DNA of 64,000 nucleotides from Morella rubra (Eukaryota > Streptophyta > Magnoliopsida > Fagales > Myricaceae): the NCBI GenBank assembly GCA_003952965.2, contig CM025849.1, positions 6,545,947 to 6,609,946 on the forward strand, written 5' to 3'. The position numbers and the translations under genes were made by a program. The notes under the pieces are model-generated. The model was not told the DNA's origin, made no database searches, and saw nothing but the letters and a program-made list of their open reading frames with translations. Below, one piece after another: positions 46,057-56,782 of this stretch (positions are counted from its first letter, which is position 1; every line of letters begins with the position of its first letter).

Positions 46057-47006
46057 CAAAAAAACATTCTAGTCTACCCTCTCTCTAGACCTTCCTCCTT
46101 TCGTACTTGACCAGCCCCTCTTATTTTCTCCAGCCTTCGCTCCTCCCGTCTCTCCCTTCCCTCTCCCTCTCTCCTCCTCTTATCCCCCCGCCCCTTTGGC
46201 TGTTCGACCATGTCTCCCCTCCGTTATCGATGTTCTTTGCTCCTGTATTTTGAAGCCCTTCATGGCTAAATCTCATCTGGTTAGAGGCTTTTTGGTGGCC
46301 ACGCACAGCACGACAAAGCTCCTTAGCTCCAGCGCTCATCTTCACACCCTTCCGGAGCTAGTGCGGTGGTGCGTGGGGATCCACGCGTGTCCACGCGTAG
46401 GTACGAATCTCACGTGCCTGCCCTTTTTGTGCTCTATTTGGGTTGTTTTGTGTGGTTTGTTATGATCTTGTGTTTTGGCTGGCCGTCTTTGGGGTTCTTT
46501 TGTAGTGTGCTTAGTTATTTTCTTGTTGTTGCTAATAATTTCGTTTCTCTGGTCTTTTGTGGGATGGATCTCGCGACATCCTTCTTGTCGAGGAGTCTTC
46601 TTGCATACATGAACCTGCTAGTGGCTAGTTCCTTTTTGTAGTGGCTGATCAGCAGTTGTTGGCTCTTCGTGTCTTTCTCTCTTGTGCTGGTGTTGTTTTT
46701 GACAAGTTTCTGGGGTTGCTAGTGATCGTTTCCGTCGGTTGTAGCGGAGTTTGCTTTGGGTTTTTGGACCCAATTCAAAACTACAAGTCTTTTGGCCCAT
46801 TTGTATGAGGCTTTTATGGCCATCTGGATTCAAGCCTTTGAGGCCATTCGATATATGGCCTTTCGGGCCTTTTATTATTGCTGTTACGGGCTTAAGGCCC
46901 TTGTTCCTTGCTAATGGCCTTAGAGGCTTGTTTATATGCAGCACGGTTGAAATGGTTCCATTGAAATGAATTTTCACATTTGCTTAGAAAAAAATAAAAA
47001 AAAGAG
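46057..47006 (+). mobile_element. 950-bp non-autonomous retroposon
   Basis: Flanked by TCATTCTAGGTC at 46045-46056 and 47007-47018. It ends in an A-rich tail (aaaaaaataaaaaaaa) and begins with a C/T-rich leader (about 46077-46190). There is no reverse transcriptase or other recognisable domain; the longest frames (about 90-120 codons) are on both strands and unconvincing. The 3' third is full of GGCC/aggcc motifs. It could be a LINE-derived non-autonomous element or a retroposed non-coding transcript. Confidence 0.7.
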
Positions 47007-48905
47007 TCATTCTAGGTCTATTGAGTAACGATCAAATAGCTCAATCATACCAAATCATTGGTCAAAATATACAAAAATAAATGACAGCATTTTATTAAAA
47101 GTAAAAATGTATTTTTGTTAGATTATAAGAATCTAAAAGAATAATTAAAGAGAAAAGAGTGATCGAGTGGGAGGAGAAAGTAAGGAAGAAAAATAACGAA
47201 TGTAATTACCAAAATTTTAAATTCTGATTTATGGGTAAATGGGGACTAATTATTGTCTGAAAAGAGAGAGAGAGAGAGAAAACCAAGCACCTTCGGGGTC
47301 CGCACATTATACAACTGCAAAGCTTTTATCCATTTGAGCTCCTCTGGCTTCTTCCTTTTAACACAATGGCGATTACTCCTTCCCTCCACTTCACCTCGCC
47401 ATCCATCTCTCCTCTGCTGTCCTCCAAAACCCATGATTCCTGCCTTTCTCCTTTCCCTCGATCACACATTTCCATACGTATATTCGACCGTTACAGCTTT
47501 CTGACCGTTCGTTCCCGCCAGAATCTCCCCCTTAATCTAAAGCCTTCGGCTGTAAGTTTGAGCTCTCCAATTGTAAAGGCCAGAGCCTCTTTTGACAGAG
47601 AGCCCATGGTCCCTCCTTATAACGTCTTGATCACTGGGTCGACCAAAGGTTGGCCTCTGTACTTCTAACTCTCTCTTTATTTTGAGCTTTTAATGCTTTT
47701 CTGAGTTTTGCTATTGGTTCCTCACATGTGTTTTGAGTTTATACATGTGCGAGTGTGAGAGTTAACTCCCACCTTGGATACTAGCCGATGGTTTTAGTCA
47801 TTCGTATAGTATAAGTAGCCCAACCACTAGATAGCGGGATGTAGTATATGAATCCTTACTCGAGTATTATGCTATCTCAAGATAAGATATCAGGTGGAAC
47901 AAGGGAATGTAAATTGTTGGAGTACACCCGGGCGGGCATGAGAGGTAAATTCCATAGCAGACAGTAGTCATAAGTGTTAAGTTGTCAATGTAAGAAATTG
48001 GTTCCAAAGTTTTGAATTTAAGCTTTTGAATTAAGTGGTGTCTAAATTTTTGTTATATTAATGTCTCACTAGAAGATTTCCCTGGTATTTATCTACCCCA
48101 ACTGGTTTGTTATTTTGGTTCATTTCTTGGTGTTATTAGAGTGTAATTTTTTGTGAGGGGTGATAATTTGGTGTAAAGGTTAGATAAGTCGTGTCCGTAC
48201 TGCTTGCTAATTGTTTGTCATGAGTTGATATTAAACATCATAGAGGGGTTGCAGGGTTGTGGTCTGCTATGAATGAGTTGATCTTCATCATCAGAGAAGG
48301 GTTGCAAGGTTGTTTATCAACATTACTTTTGTTTTGTTCATAAGAAGTAGAAGGAAAAGAAAGCAGAAGATATGATTTGAACATTTAGAGTTTCTTATGG
48401 GAAGATTACGAAAAACGTCCTCACAAAGTGGGAATTAGATGTCATCCTGTGAAAAGAAAAGGGGACAAATATGGCATGATTGGTGTTAAGAGTATACTGC
48501 AATATCCCTTCTTCAATTGGGTACTTATTGGTTAGTTTGGTGAAATTGCAAGATCTGGTTTAGATATATAGCAAATCTATCAGGAGCCTTAATCATCAGA
48601 AAACAGAACTAAAAGCAACCCGGTTGTTGAGAGTTTATAATGACTAATGAATCAGATGCTATGTTACATGATGGACAAGTGAAGTATCACTTTATATCTT
48701 TATGTCTAAGGAATCACTTGGGAAGATTGTTTTTAATAGTGTTCGTTAGTGTCATGTGTTGGCAATATTCCATGTCAAATTCACTGCAATCGAGTTGTAA
48801 GCTGTTGAGTCAAGTGAGGAGTTGAAAAATAGTTGAGGAAGCTTCACGTTGTCTTCCCGTTTTCCTATCGCTCGAGCGCTAGTTCAAAAATCTCGATAGA
48901 CGTGC

Positions 48906-49119
48906 GTGGTGTTTGCATGCCAAAATTTTGACCATTTATGGGAGTTGGTGTGAATTTAGTTTATGAGAATTAGTAGAAAAGTGAGGAGAAAGATGATTTG
49001 AGTGAATTATTTATATTTATTGTAATCAAAAGAGGTGATTTGATGGGGAGAGATTATTTTATAATTATTTTTGAGTCTAAAATTTTGGGATGGCCAAATA
49101 TTTGGCATGCAAACACCAC
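48906..49119. mobile_element. MITE in NOL intron 1
   Basis: Terminal inverted repeats of about 19 bp (left GTGGTGTTTGCATGCCAAA, right its reverse complement) around a 176-bp AT-rich core. Target-site duplication not clear. Confidence 0.75.
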
Positions 49120-49419
49120 TGTGATCTTCTTGAGTTCTGTTACGATTGCATCGCTGGATAAAGATAAGTACTTGTGATACTTGAGATCTAAGCTGAGACA
49201 ATATAATACTATCCCGATAAACATTATCTTTTTAAGTCCTAATTGAGATTGTATCACTTGAATACCTTTAAAAACTTGTGATAATCGAGATCTAAGGTAA
49301 AGAGGCATTACAATACTTCTTATCTGCCTATTGTTGGAGAGAAAACCATGTTCCACATTTTAGATCTAGAAATTTGGATTTCTCTCAATCAATCACCAAA
49401 AACCAAAAAAAAAAAAAAA

Positions 49420-49960
49420 AAAAAACCTTCCTTGTGAAGCCTTTCGAGTTCAGGAGGAGTTTGGCTGCTGGAATTCCAGCATTAAAAAATAAGTTGGTTA
49501 TGTGAATAGTCCATAAGAAGAGCTTCTCTGGAGTTTTTTTGCTTGGTGCAGGTCCAAGCGAGTCACTTGGAATATTATAAGTCGGGATGTTGGAGTCTGC
49601 AAAGGTTTTATTGTGTTGGAATTACCGTTTATAAAGTTTTCTTCTTAGTGGATTTTAGGTAACCCTGATCACCCTGAGTGGTTTTTCTTTTGATGAGTTC
49701 TTCAAAAAATTTGTACTTTGTCAACAAAATCTCATCTCTTGTGTGATTGATGATTGATTTATTTTCGTTGTTTATTTTGTTGATTGTGTTCATCATTGTC
49801 CTGATCTAGACTTCACAATTTTTGAATGTGTTTGAAAATTTTCGCATTGAGTTTTAATTTGGATAAAAACCTATTCACCCCCTTCTAGGTGTCTATTGGG
49901 TCTAAACTATTGGGATTTTCAGAGTTAGTGTAAGTTTTGACAAAACCTTCTGGACAGGGC
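49420..49960 (+). mobile_element. Possible Copia LTR remnant in NOL intron 1
   Basis: The stretch ends with 'aacctattcacccccttctaggtg', a sequence often seen just downstream of a plant Copia 5' LTR. The preceding 450 bp are T-rich and LTR-like. No internal domains and no matching second LTR in the window. Confidence 0.4.
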
Positions 49961-50154
49961 GTAAGGCTTTGGTGGTATGTTCTCTCTTAAACCTACTATA
50001 ATAGAGTGGAAATCCAGTGTTTATATGTTAGCCGGGTTTGGTTTCTGGTATAAGTGAACATCAAGTGTTATGTGCATGTGGGCATTTTGTATGAGCTTAT
50101 CTGTCATATGGTTTATGTTGAAATTAGAGATCCGATAGAAAATGTTCATCAATT

Positions 50155-50173
50155 CCCCCCCCCCCCCCCCCCC
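50155..50173. repeat. C19 homopolymer in NOL intron 1
   Basis: Nineteen C in a row; a T13-G22 tract follows at 50359-50393 in the same intron. Confidence 0.9.
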
Positions 50174-50361
50174 TCTTCTCCACACGTAAACCTCAATCCA
50201 TTTGAAGGGAAGTACTTTTGGAATTTGTGTTGCTACAACGGGCTATTACTCCGTACAAGCTGCAAATAACCTTTAATGAAGGTCGAGGAAACAAAGCATT
50301 TGTATAATTCAACAGAACTTGTCACATGATCAATTAATCGGATTTCGGTGAGTCAGAATTT

Positions 50362-50392
<31 letters not shown>

Positions 50393-53300
50393 GTTTGCAG
50401 TGTCTTACTTTACTTTTGACTTGGTAGTATTACTATTTAGACAACTGTCTAAAGGTATAGCCGCAAAGATTTGGAAGTTACTATCTACATATAGATTATA
50501 TTCTCCCTCCCTCCCACCTCATATCTTTACCTTGTCAGATCTTTTACTTGCCTTTTTCTTTGATATGATTTATGCAATTCAGGAATAGGATATGCAGCGG
50601 CTAAAGAGTTTCTAAAAGCAGGTGACAATGTCATAATTTGCTCAAGATCAGGTACGGACTTACTTGGTATGCGGATATTAAAATCTCAGTGATGTATAAT
50701 CAGTTGCTGAAATGGTCACAACTATTCGACCAGGTTATATGTTTCTCATACTATCAAGTTTATCCAATGATTCTGCTTCTGAATGTAGCCAACTTTGCAG
50801 AGGCCAAAACTATTCATACAAAGTATATTCTGGAGGATCACTACATTTAGTGATCTTTGGAGGATTTAGGACTCATTTGAAATATGATGATGAGGCACAG
50901 AGAAACCCACTTCCTATTAACATTTCTGTGCAACTTCAAGAAAAGTTTCCAGAGGCACCAAAAAAAATTATTTCTGAAATAATTTTTGAACTTGTAAGAA
51001 GCTAAATTTATGGATATGTAGTAGCTTTTCTATGGAAGGATTATTAGATGTATATATACTCTCCCTTGAAGGAGGATGACATATTATTAACAAACATATG
51101 CAGAAAGTTATAATCTCAGTAGCCAAAATAATACGTGTTGAGAAATTAACAAACAGTGTCATTCAACTATTGTTGACAGTGACCCTTGAATTTTAGATAG
51201 AATTTTAGGAATTAAATCCATACTATTTGGTATCTGGGGAAATAATTTGGTGATTAGTTGATACCTTGGTTAGGTTCAGGTTTGGTTTGTTCCTGATTGA
51301 ACAGATCAGATCGAAGAGAACGAAACGCACGTTGTGATCATTGTAGTGGTTCCTTCTGATTCTGGAAAATGTCCGAGAAAACCTGCTACAGAATTTTTTA
51401 CAACTTTTTGAGAAGTTGGTTTCTATGCTTAAATTTCAGTTTCTACACATTCAGTTCTGTCTTTATATCACGTGTTCTAACATTTGACATAAAACTTAAT
51501 AAACCCATTCTACAAGTGGACACAATCTTCTGTGCCTCATTAATGAGAGGTATTTGCTCTCTACCGTGTTTTTCTTTCCCTGGTGAATTAAGTTCAATTG
51601 TATGAGGTCAACATTAGGTGATTTGACCCGAAAGGTTATTTTAAGCCTGCAATTCAGATACCAAATGACTGGTTATCTGGTTCTTTGGACAGCTGAACGG
51701 GTTGAATCTGCTGTTCAGAGACTGAGAAGAATTTGGGGAGCAGCATGTGTGGGTACCTCCGCAAGGACTTTTGTGAAAATTTGCTTCCATTTTTGCTACC
51801 TCTGTCATTATTTCACTTAATATTTTCTCTCTGGCTGAAGCCATAGTTGTACTTCGTGCTGCTGGTTCTGAATCACTCACTTTACAGGGCACTAGATGTG
51901 ATGTTAGAGACGGAAAGGATGTGAAGGATTTAGTCGCGTTTGCTCAAAGAAACTTGACATACATTGATATTTGGGTATAGTTTGTCTCTGTTACTCTATT
52001 TGCTTGATGTTAATTCTAGGTATTTCTTCTCTTAAGCTGGATAAAATAATAATGTATTTATGATTAGAATTTCTGCTTGGTCTTAAAAATGACTTTTGGT
52101 CGGATGTTTACTCTCACTTGTCATTATGTAATTTAAGCAAGTTTGTAATCATGTAGTTACTGGTGCTGCTACCTATGGGTGGACGATTACTTGCTGAATG
52201 ACATTAAATTGGCCATGACTGTCTTTCCATCAGTTAGAGGAGCATAAATCCTTCTAGTAATCATGAAAAACTAGAAGGTGATAAGTTAATAGTCCAGTAC
52301 AAAAGTTGGTCAAGAAAGAAAATTGTTCCGCTGATGCCTACTGTAATGTGCGTAGTTTCCATGGTATGGAGTTGGACTGACCTTTTCTGTCGTGGAATTG
52401 CACCACAGTCGGGTAGTTGTGTTTATTGGTTATGAGCTTATTTACCTGCTGGGATTTCCACCTACAAGCTTAAGTTTTGAGTTGGATGCTTTAACACTGC
52501 ATAGAGTCTAATTGTACCGACATGAAATGGGGTGCTAGTACATCCAGCAAGAATCAGTTGGGTCTCCTCACCTACTAGTTTAAGCATTTGGGTTAGGTGC
52601 TAAAACAAATGACTTTTGTCATTGTGAATTGATTCTAAGATGCAAAATTGAATTGAAAAACCCACTGTTTCAACAAGTTCTGCCCAAAATTGCTCTTTTT
52701 TTATTTCCTGTTATTATTGTTTTGAATTCTTTTATGTTCTAATCTGCATCAGATTCAATTCCATCTTTGCAATCTTACCCTACGTTGATAGTGATGCAGA
52801 TTAATAATGCAGGATCGAATGCATATAGCTATAAACCTTTGTCAGAAGCTTCAGATGAAGATCTTATGTGAGCTTTCATACACCTCTCATCCTGCTGTTT
52901 TTGAATCTTTTGAGTTGTTTATGCTATGCATCTTGCCATGCAGTGATGTTGTAACTACAAACACACTTGGTTTGATGATATGTTGCCGAGAGGTAGAAAT
53001 TCTTTATTTTGTTCCCTTAATGGACCTGTTTAAGGCCTATCATCATGCATAAATGTTGACTTGTTCTCCAGGCAATAAAGATGATGTTAAACCAGCGCAG
53101 AGGGGGTCATATTTTCAACATTGATGGGGCAGGTTCAGACGGACGCCCAACACCAAGGTAGTCCATATTACAATCCTGAACCTGCTACAATTTTTTTTAG
53201 TTATTGGTATATTCTTTATCATACTGCTTATTATTCTCTGTCTTACTGTGAAGCGTCTCTTGTATTGGGTGAAAAGATGCTTGTAGAGGACAGTCTAGTA

Positions 53301-54811
53301 AATAATGCACATAATATCAAGAGCTCTACTAATATAATTGTTTCTGGAAATCATAAATACAGACCCCATTATTGCTGTAAATGGACAAACTGAAAATTGT
53401 TCCTCTAATTGTGGGGGGCATGTGTTTTTTATCAACTATACTCATGCAATTGTTTTTTTCCCTTCTGGGGCAACATTAGCACCTGTGGTATAGAATCCTT
53501 CAATAGGTATTTTTGGAGCCTGCACCTTTGGCATTTGAGAAGGTATGAGTTGTGACCAAGTCGGCAATTTGAGTTCCTGTCCCCAGTACCACCCAATAAT
53601 GATCTTGGACATGTATTTGCGATTGTTAAGCTTCATATTTGGCTATTTTCTAGGGATTTGACTGTTATATATCGATGGAAGCTGTCTCCTGTCATATGAC
53701 TGGAATGTAGCACCACATTTTCCCATTTGTATCATTTCCATTGCTACATTTAATTTGTTAGTACAACTATGTTCCCAAGAAAGCAGACTTACTTGCAGTT
53801 AACCCTAACTCAGTTTCTCCAGGTGTATACGAATTCTTTCATTTGATCTTGTCTGATCTCACTAAAAGGCAACATGCTGTTCAAATCAAATAGCTGCGTG
53901 ATGGTTTTTTCCTTCTTTTTTGTTTTGATAGATTTCCTGCTTATGCTGCTGTGTCACGTGTTGCTGTTCTGTTGCCTTGCTAATGGAATATGTTGCTTCA
54001 CAATGACTTTTGATGCCCATCCCTGAAACTATTTTTCTTGCATTTTATCATATCAGGATTCAGCATGTCATGCAACTCATCTAAGAGTCTACTAAGGCCA
54101 TAATTAGCTGGAGCATGGAATTCCCCTCCATTTTTCTTATCTCATTGGGGGCCAAGGGGAATCCATACTCTTCAGTTTTCCTATTATTGTCCCTCTTCTC
54201 ATCTATTTTATGTTCTCTTTGTTTTGACCTTGTTTGTTTTTCGATTCTTAATCGCAAATAGTGTGGCGGAGAGGAAGATTAGGCCATTTCAGTGATTTGT
54301 GTTCTTGGTTTCCATTCCCATTTTATAGGATATCTTTTTATTCTGGGCACACCTTTAATTCCATAAATAGGATGGCACTCATCTCACCACTGAGAGACAT
54401 TTGAGTCGCTCTCCCATTATCATCTCCTTCACTGGTTTGCCTGGTCAGGATGTGATTTGAAGTTTATAGAGGGGTTTGATTCTTCCAATCCTATAAAAGT
54501 TACTGAGTGTATCTAACTTCAACCTTTTCTTTTTTTCTCTTTTGTTAAGTAAGTCTAGCTCATGCTATAAGTAAACATACAATTTCGATGACTCACTATA
54601 ATTTACTCTTTCCTTTTGTCTCTGTTTTCATTACCTTCTTTCCTGTCCCCATTTGTTTGAAAATATGTAGATCAATTTGAGAATCCATAGACTACACTAG
54701 CTGATTTTTGTTAAGTTGTGTATCTAATTGTTTTTCATATGGATCTTGATCTCTTCACAGGCAGAACTGCAGATGCAAGATGTTAGAAATGTAGTAGTGC
54801 ATAATTTATCG

Positions 54812-55782
54812 GTATGTTTTACAATGCTTATGTGATAAGTTGTCTTTGCTTCAGTAGCGGTTAGCAGTTACCGATTGAGCCCCAGTTGCACAAAACCCCC
54901 AAACCCGAATTCAAAACCCTAAAAATCGGATACCACAATCACAGATTTGAGTATGATGTAACATATACCCCCAATAATAGAACAAATTAAAACTAATAAA
55001 TCAAAGAGAGAGAGAGAGAGATCACCAACACTACAAAAATCGAAATTACAGATTCACAACCGTAAATTGTTTCAAAATCCGCAACCAAAACCACTCAGTG
55101 AGAGAGAGAAGCAGCAAAGGAAAGGAGAGAAGAGAGGTGCATTGGTTCAGTGTGAAAGAGTGATCAGTTTTCGGCAAGGGAATGTGCAGACGGCGGCAGT
55201 TTGGTGAGTAGAGGTTTGGCTGAGAGGAAATGAGAGGAGAGGAGAGGAGTGGAAGTGGGGGAGGGTCTCGAAAATTTAGGGTTCGGGACCCCCCACCCAA
55301 AACAGCATAGTTTCTCTCTAATGAGAAATTACGAAGTTTTGTTTTTTTGTTTTTCTAATTTCTTTTTTTGGTGGCGGTTGCACCGCCAACCACTAAAATC
55401 CCCACCCCATGGCTGATTGGTGAACCGCTCCTCTAACTGCCATGGGGGCAGTAACTGCTACACCGGTCCCAATGGGGGTGCCGATGGTGGTGGAATTGGC
55501 AACTGCTGGTTCCATTAACGTTTGTGACCCCATGAAGTGAAAATTGTGTTCATAGTGACTGAAAAGGAAGCAAACTCGGATTTGATTTTACCACGACGAT
55601 GTATAATCATCATTGATAGGATCAATCATTTCTTTCCCATCCCATGCTGATAAAATCAGGTGGAATAATTAGAGTGCTCAATGATTTATGCTGGTGAACC
55701 TGCATATACACACGAGCCACAAAATTTGTAGTCTACTTGTCATATCTAGCCTTGGACTAGTGCAGTTGATAGGTGATGCCTA
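54812..55782. other. Sequence between the last NOL exon and the gap
   Basis: From about 54860 the sequence is unlike NOL. It has 'agcggttagcagttaccg' at the left, GA-repeats (55005-55020), a purine-rich stretch (55090-55265), and 'gtggcggttgcaccgccaaccac' near 55370. It may be an inserted element carrying a promoter-like 5' region. No coding gene seen. The missing NOL 3' exons could lie in the gap or be lost. Confidence 0.35.
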
Positions 55783-56782
55783 NNNNNNNNNNNNNNNNNN
55801 NNNNNNNNNNNNNNNNNNNNNNNNNNNNNNNNNNNNNNNNNNNNNNNNNNNNNNNNNNNNNNNNNNNNNNNNNNNNNNNNNNNNNNNNNNNNNNNNNNNN
55901 NNNNNNNNNNNNNNNNNNNNNNNNNNNNNNNNNNNNNNNNNNNNNNNNNNNNNNNNNNNNNNNNNNNNNNNNNNNNNNNNNNNNNNNNNNNNNNNNNNNN
56001 NNNNNNNNNNNNNNNNNNNNNNNNNNNNNNNNNNNNNNNNNNNNNNNNNNNNNNNNNNNNNNNNNNNNNNNNNNNNNNNNNNNNNNNNNNNNNNNNNNNN
56101 NNNNNNNNNNNNNNNNNNNNNNNNNNNNNNNNNNNNNNNNNNNNNNNNNNNNNNNNNNNNNNNNNNNNNNNNNNNNNNNNNNNNNNNNNNNNNNNNNNNN
56201 NNNNNNNNNNNNNNNNNNNNNNNNNNNNNNNNNNNNNNNNNNNNNNNNNNNNNNNNNNNNNNNNNNNNNNNNNNNNNNNNNNNNNNNNNNNNNNNNNNNN
56301 NNNNNNNNNNNNNNNNNNNNNNNNNNNNNNNNNNNNNNNNNNNNNNNNNNNNNNNNNNNNNNNNNNNNNNNNNNNNNNNNNNNNNNNNNNNNNNNNNNNN
56401 NNNNNNNNNNNNNNNNNNNNNNNNNNNNNNNNNNNNNNNNNNNNNNNNNNNNNNNNNNNNNNNNNNNNNNNNNNNNNNNNNNNNNNNNNNNNNNNNNNNN
56501 NNNNNNNNNNNNNNNNNNNNNNNNNNNNNNNNNNNNNNNNNNNNNNNNNNNNNNNNNNNNNNNNNNNNNNNNNNNNNNNNNNNNNNNNNNNNNNNNNNNN
56601 NNNNNNNNNNNNNNNNNNNNNNNNNNNNNNNNNNNNNNNNNNNNNNNNNNNNNNNNNNNNNNNNNNNNNNNNNNNNNNNNNNNNNNNNNNNNNNNNNNNN
56701 NNNNNNNNNNNNNNNNNNNNNNNNNNNNNNNNNNNNNNNNNNNNNNNNNNNNNNNNNNNNNNNNNNNNNNNNNNNNNNNNNN
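55783..56782. other. Assembly gap of exactly 1000 N
   Basis: Round length suggests an arbitrary-size scaffold join. Genes on the two sides differ (NOL on plus, VPS13-like on minus), so the true distance is unknown and a mis-join is possible. Confidence 0.95.

Larger units (their letters stand above)
47366..54811 (+). pseudogene. NOL: Chlorophyll(ide) b reductase NOL, decayed copy
   Basis: NOL is a plastid short-chain dehydrogenase that works with NYC1 to reduce chlorophyll b when light-harvesting complexes are broken down. Recognisable exons: 47366-47648 (transit peptide, then PPYNVLITGSTKG, the TGxxxGxG start), 50583-50651 (IGYAAAKEFLKAGDNVIICS), 51693-51752, 51888-51974 (GTRCDVRDGKDVKDLV), 52800-52867 (INNAGSNAYSYKPLSEASDE), 52944-52992, 53072-53157 (HIFNIDGAGSDGRPTPR), 54761-54811 (AELQMQDVRNVVVHNLS). 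Exon 3 is 2 nt short of the length needed, so the frame shifts and meets a stop in exon 4. The next expected exon, with the catalytic YGATK, is not found; the best candidate (from 53932, FPAYAAVSRV) has lost the Lys. The C-terminal exons are absent before the gap. Confidence 0.78.

Noticed and set aside
53932-53990. Functional catalytic exon of NOL
   Set aside because: FPAYAAVSRV matches only partly, lacks the catalytic Lys, has no donor after a matching length, and runs into a stop.
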